A DNA stretch of 64,000 nucleotides, from contig CM060732.1 in assembly GCA_030704615.1 (NCBI GenBank), positions 50,513,053 through 50,577,052 on the forward strand. The letters run 5' to 3'. The DNA comes from Takakia lepidozioides (lineage: Eukaryota > Streptophyta > Takakiopsida > Takakiales > Takakiaceae). Positions within the stretch are counted from its first letter, which is position 1, and each line of letters begins with the position of its first letter. Under the pieces are notes generated by a model that saw nothing but the letters and a program-made list of their open reading frames with translations, made no database searches and had not been told where the DNA came from. This document shows, one piece after another, positions 32,781-44,302 of this stretch. Both the position numbers and the translations under genes were made by a program.

Positions 32781-35700
32781 ACTACATCAACAAATCAAAT
32801 GGCAGGAGCATCAACATCTTGTAGCTCTCATCCTTGCTCCACTCTTACACCCACAACAAATGAGGTTAGATTGGCTAGCTCTTGTCTTCACTTACTCCAA
32901 CACTCACTGCATGATAAGTAGGTGATATTTGTTTTTGCAAAGTTTAAGGAAATGGATACTTATGTGTGCACTTGGTCTTGAAGTGGTAATATAAAAGCGG
33001 AGTGTAGCTGCCAAGGGGTTGGGGGGGGGAAGTCATCTCAGTGTTGGCATCAACAACATGCTTCATGTCTGTGCCCGGGTCCCAGGGGCATCGAAGGGAG
33101 GGCTTTGGTACAACATGAGTTATCCTTAGTTGGTAGCTTGACATTTCCTTTTGGTGAGCCAGCAGAAAAGGTGCCATTTGGTTTCTTGGTTGTGTCTAAT
33201 ATCTGAGGCAAGCCTTATACTAGATTTAGTTCTGTGGGTATACCCAGTTTGCTTTATATGGGAAAAGCTTTGGCATTGGAGTGACCATCGTATATATTGA
33301 TAGGAGAATCATAGAGCAATCGGTGTTAGCATAACATGATGTGATAGTATGCAAGAAAATTTCAGCAGCTGAGTACGAGGATAGTGTTTTGGTAAGTGAA
33401 GACACACATATATTTGGTATTTTTCTTGTATAATTTGAGGGGGTGGGTACTTATCTGCGAGGTTTGGTCGTGAAGTCGAGCATTGACATCGGCCTCCATT
33501 TGCCCACTCAAACACCCTCCACACTCGTCAATATACGAGATCACACCTTTGCAAATCATTTCATTTTCTTAGACAACCTTCAAAGAGAGGTGGATTGGAT
33601 GGCCTAGTTTGTCTACACAAACACAACCAAAGGGTATCCTAAAATTCCGATTATTTCTACTACATTGCTTGGGCCACCGAAGGCTCTCACAATTTGTGCA
33701 ATCGTAACCTAAACAATTGTGCGTTTTGAAGTCTCCCATGCGAGGTCCTGTGAGTGCATCTTGTTTCCACTGCAACACATCTACTAGATACATCAAGTTT
33801 CAGTTTCAATTTTATGACCCAACTACCAACACAATGTCTAAGAGATGAACATTCATGAAACTTGTAGTAGGATGATCAAAACCAGCTGCTAGACTTATTC
33901 TCGGTAAGTCACTCCCTATATAGTTTAGGGAATCACGTGCGATAAAGAGGTATTTTCTATGGGGGTATTATTATTATTATTATTATGATTTCATTCACCC
34001 TATAATTATTTAATTTTATAATTTGCATAATTATCTAGCATGCTATTTTTTTTATTTGACTGTAATCATCAAATATTTGACACCCTATAGTAACATAAAA
34101 ATAAAACAAATTTTTCTTAGAGTGCCAAATATTTTATTGCTCAATGCTCTAATACATCTATCAAACGAATGAGAAAAACTGTTGCATATTTTTAGTATAG
34201 TGGAAAAATATTCCTTAGGTGAGAGAGCGAGGTACCTTATAGCAAATGAATAAATCGGAGCTTCCAGCAACACAATGAAGTCATAATAGAACACTTGAGT
34301 CGGAGAAGAAGACAAAGTGAGAAGAAAATAAAGCAACCCTACACCAAAACACATTCTCCCTAAACCAAGTCCTCTCATCCAAGTTGAGTTCAAGTCGTGT
34401 CATATAGGTCCAACTAGTCATTTATGAAGACTCAATACAAATATATCATAGAATGAATAACACATGTCCACCATTATGACACCCATATATTAATTCTAAA
34501 AAATCTATACTTGAAGCGTATATCCATAATCCCATTTTTATTTAAATCCGGTATCCACAAATAAGGACACCCAATTTTATCTGTAAAAATATTATAAATT
34601 TTATCTACAAATAATATATGTTACCCTATATTTTTTTGCACGCCGTTTGGAAAAACATGGAAGTGACTTCCCTGGGACTTACTCCACTCACATTCAGCAA
34701 CGATGTGAAGCTTCCGATTTTTTCTTAGGATCCAAAAGAGAGTCAGAGAAACAAATGAAGTTTTTACCCAAGTAGATTCATTTCCAAGATTTGATGATGA
34801 GGAGATTGGACATTTTGAGGTATACATACTGAAGAAGATCAAATATTGGGAATTCTGTTTTGGGTGGAAAAGTGATGAACATGGATAGACAAGCTCATGA
34901 TGACGACAACATACACCAAAAAGTATATTGGCCAAGTTGCAACAAAGATTGAAAAAAAAAAGAAATCTCTATAGAGATTGAATACAAAGTGACGAAGGTG
35001 AGACAGTGAAGATGACATTCCGATAGATATTACTTTTGTATTATGGCCAAATACAATTGATATCTCCAAGATCAAAATATGACACAACAAAAAAAACCGA
35101 AGTAGAGAGTACTATCCACCGTAACTTGTATTCACACCAACAATAACATGAATATAATGATTAACTGTGAGGATACTAGTGATATTACAATGTATTATCA
35201 AAGTTGAAGTTATGATGCATCAACTATATCATTCATTTATTCAATCGAATTAGCATAGAAAAAACATCTATCACATATATATATGTATATATTTTTAAAT
35301 AAAGGGAATGAAGCCCCGATATTTTATTGATGGGATCTATTCAGTGTTTTTTTTTTTGGCAAAAAATCGCCAAATGGCGACCTCAAAACATTAAAATGGA
35401 ATATTCTGTCGTAAATTCCCTGTTTTTTCATGGATGAAATCGCCAAACTTCTACAGGGAAAAAAAAAGATGGATGAATTTGCCAAATGTGGATGATATAA
35501 ATGGATGAAAGTACATATGAGGATGATTCTATCCAAATTTTCAATGGATGAACAGAATATATAGCGATTTCTTGTAGCCACTCGTGCTATTTTTCAAATT
35601 TAAGAAAAAAAAATCACTGGATCTATTTATGTGTTACATTACATCATTATGAAATGACCATCATATTTCAAATCACATATGAAAATGATTCAAGGTTCCT

Positions 35701-35846
35701 GTTTTTTGGTTTGTTCCAGATGGAGCTCATCTTGCTTGTATTCTCTGCTCTTAAGTAGGGAGGCTGGTTTCGGGGTGCTACCCTATCGCTCGCAATGGTA
35801 CATGCCTCACGGCCTCCGGTCTTGGTTATTTTTTCCAAGACTTCTA
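32781..35846. other. AT-rich intergenic sequence, no gene identified
   Basis: Short frames only. Contains an ATT trinucleotide run (about 33967-33985). Near 34660-35090 the plus strand shows acidic and lysine-rich phrases such as VLWPNTIDISKIKI between stops, which could be retroelement debris. A cluster of GGATGAA motifs sits at 35430-35555. Confidence 0.4.
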
Positions 35847-35850
35847 TTAA

Positions 35851-36652
35851 CCCTTAAGTTCCCAATCGATCTGAATCGGGTCACTTTAAATTTGCAGTTC
35901 CACCTAATTTTTGCAGATCTAATCTGATGGGGCCCACTCCTGAAGCTTTAATGACAAGGGATTTGTCTAGAGTATGATGCAAAAAACAAAATTAAAAAAA
36001 AAAACAAAAGCTGCTACTTACAAAAAATATCTTAGATCTTTAATTTACGTTTTGGGGCCTGAAAAGGGCTGTTGACCGCTGACGTGGCAGGTAAACAAGC
36101 CCAAGACAGATTGCACTCCAAAGGCCATTTTTGGCAGAAAATTAGCAATTTTGGAAAAAACACTTCACCTTGTGGTGTGTGAGCATTACATACACACATC
36201 CACCATTGGCTTTTAAAAATTTTGTAGAAAAAAAAGTACTTCATTTGGAGGCACATTTTCTCTTGTCAATTTTGAGATTTCAACCCCCATGTAATTGCAT
36301 GCATAGCAAGCATAAGTGAAAAAATCAGTTGGACCTGCAATTTAGTGGGGTCATGGCCACTCCACTATTGATTTGGAAATGGTGGGTCTTGGGGCAAGCA
36401 AAATTGGATAAAGCTAGGTTTTGATTTGGTCAAACCAATTTCTTTCTCACTTTTTCTTTGGGACCTGATATTTGAGGTCCGGGCCAACGCTATAATCTCA
36501 CAATTTCCACTGTGGACTTGGCTCATTTTTTGGTATGTCATGCATAAATGAGCTGGGCCCATTCCTATAAGACTGGAATCTGTGGATGATTTTTGGTAGG
36601 CTGGGTACCCAAAATTGGTAAAAAGTCCAAAAAGGGCTTGGGAACTTAAGGG
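35851..36652. mobile_element. piggyBac-type MITE, 802 bp, TTAA target duplication
   Basis: TTAA lies immediately outside both ends (35847-35850 and 36653-36656). The TIRs are perfect over 15 bp: CCCTTAAGTTCCCAA on the left, its reverse complement on the right. TTAA duplication with C-run-initial TIRs is diagnostic of the piggyBac superfamily. There is no coding capacity. The TIR differs from that of the full-length piggyBac element at 51480 (CCCCTAAA..), so a different autonomous family probably mobilised it. Confidence 0.9.
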
Positions 36653-36688
36653 TTAATATGAGTTAAAGGGCCTCCGTCCCTTTTCTTT

Positions 36689-36691
<3 letters not shown>

Positions 36692-36725
<34 letters not shown>
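36692..36725. repeat. (TA)n microsatellite
   Basis: Pure AT alternation of about 34 bp next to the piggyBac-type MITE. Confidence 0.97.
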
Positions 36726-36727
<2 letters not shown>

Positions 36728-38489
36728 TGGTCATCCATCCATCCGCTTACTCTAATAAATAAATAAATAAATATTCACAGAACAGCCCTGATTAAATCTT
36801 CATTAATAATTATTTGGGAAAAAATTAAAACCCCCTATTACAACATAAAATTTTGTTGTGAGCAGTCGCTCCCAGGTTTCCTTTATTCTTCTTAAAAAAA
36901 AATGTTGTTCAATCGGATGGCAGTAGCCCATTTGCGTCCACGTGATAGGCACACTTACTTCAAAAGTTCACATTTTTGGTTGTGCTTGGGGGATGCTCCG
37001 ACAAATAATATCATCCCGGCTTTCAAAAATCTCTTTAAGCTTTCAAAAATCTCTTCTGTGGTAAAGTACATACTACCCCAACAACAAGCCACACACTTTT
37101 AGCCACCAACTATCTATTGACCATGTGTTGCACCTTGTGCAAAATAAGTAAAATAAGAGAACTTGAAGGTTGAAGGGGTCTTTGCAAACTTGGCGGAGGC
37201 AGGGCACATGTGTTTGGAACCAACAGATACTCAAGCAAAGGTTAGATTGATCTTCCACTATGAGAGAGAAGTTTTAGAGGCACTGGAAGGGTCGAGGACC
37301 ACGTTCTTTACAACTACACCAACTGTAGAGCAGAGCTGCGTCAGCTTGGCCCTACCCACCGTCTCTTGGAGGCCCCACACTGTACCCAACTTTGTGTAGC
37401 TCAGCCGCTCCCTCCATGATTGACCGTCGTCAAAGAAGAAGAATGATGCTCCGATAGTATGACTTGGTTCACTGTGAGGTCAAATGGGTCGGCGCATGGG
37501 TTGGGTACCTTGTCTCTGTTTTTTAATTCTCTCTCCTATCATGTTCAGACACACACACACACACATGTAAGAGCGTGACGTCAGTGTCACATTCTCTACA
37601 GTTCCACCTAAAAAGCGGTGTTGGAAGTAGATCGATGTCGATTAAGTTAATCTTGATCAGAACACGACAAGTTGGATGACCCAATGTATCGCCCATTAAG
37701 GATCTGTTGACCAACCTGGTTTCGTCTACAGTGAATCCAGAAGCAAAACAATTTATGCTAGGGGATGTCCAATATCATTTCGGAAGGATGTTGATCAATG
37801 GTCTGATGGAATGGTGAGTCCAGAACTAGCCGATTGAAAGAATGGTTCCTCGGGGTTTTCATCATCTTGAGTCCTCTTCACCTTCAAGTTAGGCCAACAT
37901 AAAGTATAAATGTGATAGCTGGTGACAACCGGTGTGGGCATCTGCTGAATTGGTTTTTGGTTTTGTCGTTAGATTGATACTAAATGCCGCCCTCGGTTGG
38001 AGGAATACTTACACGCATTGCCTCTTTTGCAACCACCTGGATGCATTTTACGATGCCACACTGACAACCTATTATAAGCAGGGAGCAACAGTAACACCGT
38101 CACCCAGAATCTCGTGATGATGTTCAAGTTATAAATAAAACACCGAGTATAAAGTATTCAAAGAGTGCAGTGACAGGCTTGCAAACACATTGCATGCTGT
38201 ATACCATGGTCGGATGCTGGTCCCTGCCTTATCTGCTGGGCCCCTCTTGTTGCGCTTTTCAAGTTGCTGTCTTTTAAGCTGTCTCGTGCTTTAGCAACAA
38301 GCCTTGGGCCTCTTGTGGGTTTTGTTGGTGATTGGTGAATCTTGTGGACTGGAGTGGCGTGGTCTTGTCGATGGATAAGTAGAGAAGTAGAGCACTCATG
38401 CAGCACGGGAGGAACAGAAAGGCAGAAATGAAGACATGGACGAAGAGAGGTGTATGGGCGTTCGTTTGTAAGAGCTATGCAGTCGCAGA
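36726..38489. other. Upstream region of the PLAC8 gene; no gene identified
   Basis: An open frame at 37163-37399 begins at a non-ATG codon and is unrecognised. A short CA/GT repeat is near 37549-37566. The last few hundred bases presumably include the PLAC8 gene promoter and 5' leader. Confidence 0.35.
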
Positions 38490-41327
38490 ATGGAAAGGGA
38501 GCCGGTAAACTCAATCCGCTCCATCAAAGGTCCATCTGCCCTCCACACCGGCAGCTCGGACCCACTTGTAGTAGCTCAGGATGATAGCATAGAAGTTCAC
38601 AGTCATTGGAGTGCCAAACCGTTTCTTCGTTCTGTAGGTTTTCTCCCCGAGTACCACCCTATCGGCTCCACAGGAAAGGAGGAGTTTGGTATGGCAACCG
38701 ATACTTTCTTCGATGTTTCAGAGACCTTTTCTCCGACTTGCTCGACTGTCAGTGATGATCAGCTCACAGTAGAGTTTCTTCCAGACCAGCAATCTATGGA
38801 CCGCTTGAATCCCGGGCAGGACCTTCCAGTATATGACAGTGATTCTCGATACGATCAGGAGGCTATTGGTCAATCCAATGCTGGTTATGCTTCATCATTG
38901 GAGACTACGTCTTCTGCACATCATTCCGTAAATCCTTCTGGATTGACGGAAGTTGTAATTGCACCATTGGAAATTTCTCTCCCGGACCAGCATATCACTA
39001 GCCCTTCAGGATCGCAGGGCGAGATGTACTGCAGTCATGGGACTGCCTGTGCATCGCTTGATCGTGGTTACTTTCAGTTGCCTCTTTCCGTTACAGTGTC
39101 AACACCATCTGGTAGCGACGAAGGCCTGAAGAGGCTTTGGGAAGGGGGTTTGTTTGAGATTGGCGACCACTCAGATGTTGCCCTTCAGACTGCCTGGTAC
39201 TGATGCGCCCAACCAAGAAGGGGTTGTTTGAAGTTCGAATCATTTCTCAATTTGCTAGAATCTGTTGATTTCATCATCGTCTTCTTTGTATATGAAAGAA
39301 AGAAAGAAAGAAGAAAGAAAGAAAGAGGCTTTATAACGTCAACAGGAGGCCCCAAGGGCAGGGACAAGTTGGAGCTTAATAGACGGAGAGGATACAATTC
39401 CTACTGGCAGGTCCCTTATTGAGATGCCGGAGGCTGTTGTACCAACTGGTTGGTTGTTGGTAGTGTCACACAATTTTGATCTGCTTTCTGGCCCTTCGAG
39501 TCACTAGAAGTGAATCAGCCATGACACTGAAACCGTCATGAGCTCCTCGGACCAGAGAGTAGGCTAATCGAGAGATGAGTCATACAGACTGCTCTAGCCC
39601 AGATTAATTTGGACTCCCTTAGGTTTAGCTACAACAGAAATGGATGTTTACAGAAGTTTTTCTGTAGGGAGTACATGTGCAAATGTGTCTGTCTGATAAC
39701 CCTGGGTCTCGGCTGCATTTTTGTATTTGTTTCATGGAAACAATGGAAAGAAAACTTGGTGCTCATGCATCCTAAACATATAGAGGCTCTGGTGCAGTTG
39801 AAAGGGTGAGATGCGTGCAAAATATCACACTTTTGGGACATACTCTCTACTAGACCTTCGTCTTTGCAAATTTTGGTTATCCTTGAATTTTGTTTGATGT
39901 GGATACCATGACTGTTATGCAAAAGTCTGCCCGACCCTTTTATTTTACTTTATTCACAGGCAGATGCTATGGTACTGATTTCATTGAATGGTGCTGTAGC
40001 TGTCCATGTGCAACGTTTGGGAAGAATATGGAGAGAGCTGGCTTTGGCACAAGCTGGGGGCAAGTAAGTATTTTTTTATCTTTCTCTGACTATCTAACTT
40101 CCTTTTGAATGAGAGAACTTCGTGTCAATTGATTTCCAAAGCATGCTGATTGAATTAGATATAGGAAAAGGAGGTAAATCAAAGAAGGTTATTTTCAAAA
40201 GATACCTTCATCTTACTGAGGTAAGATGTGGTTGAGTGCAGGGTGGAGTGTATCTGTTGCTTTCTGTTGGAGCCCTGTCTTTCTACATTGTGTTTGCTTG
40301 CACGGGTTCACCATGGTTCATTTATGGAACTCTGAGTATGCTACTTTTAATGGCAATGTATGGCGGCCATTACCGTGCACGTATGCGAAGAAGATTCAAC
40401 ATCATTGTAAGTTCTGCTTTCATTCTTCTATCCTACACACTTTCCCTTCCTGTCTCTCTTGTTTTTGCAGCACATCATTGACTCATGCACGTTTTGGGCA
40501 TCTTTTGAAAGTCAGATATCTCTATAAGGGATTACCAATTACCTTGTTGGACATACTACCAGGTGACATCCAAGGAAACTTCAACCACAAAATCTGACTA
40601 CCTATTTTGCATGTGCAGGGGAGTGAGGGTGATGATGTTGTGAGTACTATAGATGACCACATGTATCACCTCATGTGTGGCTTCTGCTCACTATGTCAGG
40701 TTTGCTGCTTCTGTTCCTTCTCTGTTGTTTGAAACCAGCGGTCATAGTTCTCATTTTGTGAATTCTCAATGAACAGTTTTCACAGGTTGTGTATGAAAGA
40801 TTTGTAGTGTACCGATATTTTGGACGTTCAGTGGATTGTCTACTTCTTAGTAAGTTGTCTTTAAAGCCGTCTATTGAGCTCCTCTCTGCAACAAGCCCAA
40901 AGCAAGATCATACCCAGTATTGCTCATCTGCGAGTAATCAGGTCCTACCAGACTGTAGTACTATGTTATGGTTTTTGAACAATGTTTGTATTTCCCGTAA
41001 AATTCTCCCGTCTTTTTGGATTTGTAACGTTTTTCAACTGCATGCCTAAAATTGTAGGAAGCAAGGACCTTGAAATCCAACAACGTGCACAACGGAGTAT
41101 GGCATGGGCGCAGTGATATCCTTGTCATTGGCAGCCAAGTGGTATTTTCTCCTGCTGGTGCACCAGTGCCGAATTCTGCGAACTTTAGAAGGCCACCACC
41201 CTGGAGGATGCGACCAGCTCCGTGCATGGAACCGGTGGTTGTCACAGTGGCCTCAGATTCAGATTCAGATGAGCAGCATCCATGGAGCCCACAGTCCTTG
41301 CAATCCGTACCTTTGATGAAGCAATGA
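38490..41327 (+). CDS. PLAC8-domain membrane protein, five exons
   Basis: Exon model: 38490-39147, 39960-40063, 40242-40406, 40619-40699, 41058-41327. All junctions are GT-AG and in phase, giving about 425 aa. Residues 1-215 are a serine/aspartate-rich, probably disordered N-terminal extension. The PLAC8 domain follows: LWEGG, then CCSCPCATFGKNMERAGFG (the CC-x-x-CPC-x-x-x-G core), hydrophobic segments VYLLLSVGALSFYIVFACTG and TLSMLLLMAMYGG, RRRFNI, and HLMCGFCSLCQEARTL closing the cysteine pattern. The C-terminal tail is proline- and serine/aspartate-rich. The family includes plant FW2.2/CNR, PCR and MCA proteins, linked to organ size, metal transport and Ca2+ entry; which role applies here is unknown. 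The first donor is least certain: 39152 with acceptor 39963 is also in phase. Confidence 0.8.
39294..39327 (+). repeat. AAAG microsatellite in PLAC8 intron 1
   Basis: Imperfect GAAA/AAAG run within the first intron. Confidence 0.9.
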
Positions 41328-42057
41328 GCCTGTTGGGTGATGTTGGTTTCAAATGGGAGGCTTTGTTGTCGTGTTCACTGGAGCTCAGCCCAAGCAGATT
41401 GGTAGTGGTCACCATAACTTCCATGTCACACAATGCTGAAGCCCTTCCTTTCTGTACCTTGATCAAGTCGCTCCAGATATTTGTTCAACTCATTAGTCAA
41501 CCTCTCAGGCCATTGGAAGTCCTTTTGGTTTAATTTGGGGAGGTTATTTGGACCCTTAGTTCCCATCGGGAAGTCTAAGAGTGCTTCCTATGATACACTG
41601 GAATGGATGTTCAGCTCTCATTTGCTCTTGCTGCAAATTTAATGTGGTTGGATTAAACAAGTTTGGACAGTTCAGCATGTTCATATGTGAGGCGAGTCTC
41701 CAACTCTTTCGCTGATAGTTGCAAACCGGCTGTGGCAACTGGGCTTGAATGATTGGTTACTTTGTCTAGGAAATTCTGGAAATTGCATCATGTGTGTGAA
41801 ATTGCAGATTCAATCGCCTGATTTCAGAATCTACAGTTAGCAGTTGTGCAATCTCCCAACTTCTCACTGCGGAGGTCAGCTGCCTAAGCAGAGCATCAAC
41901 CTTCCAGAGGTGCTGACACCGTCACCTGTCTATCCCATTGCAACGTATTGAAATCAAATCTCTGCACAAAAAACAGTTCGGAAAACACTGTGAGGCTACT
42001 CCTCCAAATGTTTAAAACACAAAAGAACGGATACTAAGAACAAACATTCGAGCCTTC
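41328..42057. other. 3' flank of the PLAC8 gene
   Basis: No further coding domain. Probably 3' UTR followed by intergenic sequence up to the tRNA gene. Confidence 0.4.
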
Positions 42058-42130
42058 GCGCCAGACAGGGGTCGAACCTGTGACTTTCTGCTTAGGAAAC
42101 AGACGCTCTATCCACTGAGCTACAGGCGCC
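42058..42130 (-). tRNA. tRNA-Arg (anticodon CCU)
   Basis: The 73-nt minus-strand sequence folds into a full cloverleaf. Acceptor GCGCCTG pairs with CTGGCGC (one U-U mismatch) with discriminator G. The D arm contains TAGCTCAGTGG (A box). Anticodon stem TCTGT/GCAGA carries loop TTCCTAA, giving anticodon CCU, which reads AGG. The T arm ACAGG/CCTGT has loop TTCGACC (B box). There is no intron and CCA is not encoded, as expected for a nuclear gene. A T4 tract about 30 nt downstream on the minus strand (near 42023-42026) could terminate Pol III. The sequence closely resembles the flowering-plant tRNA-Arg(CCU). Confidence 0.95.
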
Positions 42131-42214
42131 CTGCCTGCAATTTTGATTGTGATATGGATTTATATGGATGTTCTTCCTTCTCTAACATGTGATGTTCTTA
42201 ATTTTCTTGAAATA

Positions 42215-42490
42215 GAATCAAGAATAAGGGGATCGGACTGTGGTTCACATCAAGAAGAGAGCCGGGAAAAAACATTAACCATGGCGCACTAGGCGAGTAC
42301 ATTGTGAAAATTTTTGGTAGGTAGTAAGTAGTAAGTACCACCCAAACTGGTCTCCTATACCGGACTACAAACCATGTGGTTCTTAAATTCCATCTCAGTG
42401 GAGTCACCTCCGACAGGGGGCAGTACCCGCAAGAGAAAAAAAGGCTATTGTTTACGATAACTCTGGTTGGCATCATCTCTCTCTCTCATC
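42215..42490 (+). mobile_element. SINE-like element sharing the LINE 3' tail
   Basis: It ends with CGACAGGGGGCAGTACCCGC, a TTTACGATAACTC stretch and CATCATCTCTCTCTC. This parallels the LINE 3' end at 19299-19370 (CGAAAGGGGGCAGTAGCCGC, TTAGTTACG, GTTATCTCTCTCTG). Upstream, ATGGCGCACTAGGCGAGTAC resembles a Pol III A box; no convincing B box was found. The 5' limit is a guess. Confidence 0.45.
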
Positions 42491-44302
42491 TCAGTTCTCA
42501 CTGTGCATTTAAGTAACCTGTAAGTGCTGTGTGTGTTTGTACATAGTAGCACTTCTATTTATATCAAGATCCATCGACAAACAAAGCACATTGATTGACG
42601 TATATGAACACGAATGCATAGATCGCGGATATCTTAAGGAAGGCGCTTGCAACCGACAAGTGCAATCGATTGCGTAGCTTGGGCTGATAGAGCAACCAGT
42701 CTGAGCGGGAGTTTTTTGTGCACACATTGGCTATTCCTTTTGTTTTGTAGGATCTTATTCTCGTGCCATCGAGTAACCAGTGAGTGGGAGTGTTGCTGTT
42801 GTAGTTACACTGACTTATTCCATGATGGAGTATACAAGCCAGAGGCCAACCGAGAGGCCAACTAAGTTACACTACCTAGGATCAACATAAACATGCAAAA
42901 TGCCGTTTGTCAAGTTGTTCTTACTGCATACTATATAGGGATGGATAGTGACACTATCATTTCTGAATTACAGAGACTTCCTTGTATGTTTTGACGCCTT
43001 CCGGTGGAAATGCAGTTGAATTGCTGCTCTAGATTGTACTCTTTCAGTTTTTCTACAGTTCCTGCCCCTGGGGACAAGGTCAGCATGTATCCACAGTTGT
43101 TACTATGCGTAGCATACTGATTGATTAGTGAGCAGGCCAATATACAATTGTATCGGAGCTTGTGATCACTGAAATTATAATAAGTTGATAAACTGCTCGC
43201 GGGTACGTTGATATTATTTTAATTTTGTCCTATTCTTAGTTTGAATAATGGGCAGCTTATCAGCAAACTTGCTGATCAATTTGAAGGAATAGACTAGAGC
43301 TACCGGGTTATACTTGATAGGCAGAATGTGCAAGAGTTCAAAATGCATCTTCTTGGACAGGCAGGGTAGTAAGGCAACCTGCTTTCTGCCACATAACATG
43401 TTTTTGGCTGTAACAGTTTTTTATCAATGTGAAGAAATTAATATGTACAACTCTGCTTTTGCACATCATGCTCAATGATCATCATCTCTCGCTTCTTGTG
43501 GAGCTTGCCTGGTGCTTGAGGTTGTAGCAGTCACATACATTCGACAAGAGGCCAACAACTTTACGTAAGTTACTTTTGATACTGCAAGAATTGCGAACAT
43601 TGCGGATGAATCAGAGGCAAGCAAGACTTCTGTTATCTTTCTTACTGTCTGATCTATAAAAGAAAAATAACATGAAAGCTGAGAATTCGACCGAATGCCA
43701 TGTAACTTTACAGTGTCGAGATCAAGTCCAATTTATGTGGCCATACAACATGTAGGGCAACTGATGTAGTAGATCTCACATGTGTCAATCCTCTAATTAG
43801 ATGTGTCTTGCAGTCTCTACAAGGTTATCATTGAGTTACTGCTCTCTGCCAGTTACAAGAGCCTTGAAGCTACTGAACCGTACAACATTGGAAACCATTG
43901 ATTTGCACATAAATAGAAAACTTGTTTCCTGAAGTATTGTCAAACATCACCAAAGTTTTCAGATCAGATGATAACACAGTTTTTCCCAATCAAACAATGA
44001 TAACAAAATGATCCTCAACCTGAATCCTTAAGAAGTAGGTATGATACAAAAGTTTCATCTACTCATCTAGTGGTCTTTTCCTTAAGCTCAGAAAGAACTC
44101 TACGCTGAGAGGTGCAAAGGAGAGGTTGAGGCAGTGCAACGTGCTGGAACGGGCAAGGCACTGGCCCCTACTTTAACTTAGGTGCGGCTGCAGTTCAGCC
44201 TGGTATTGCCCGGACATTGCCTACCCAGGTTTCTCTTCCACCGGTTAAGTTGCAGATCCTATCTACTACCAGCCACTAGATATGCATCGATATAGGAAGA
44301 TG
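42491..44302. other. No gene identified (downstream of the cyclase gene)
   Basis: Short frames without domains. The part nearest 44302 is presumably the 3' UTR of the squalene-hopene cyclase gene on the minus strand. Confidence 0.4.
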
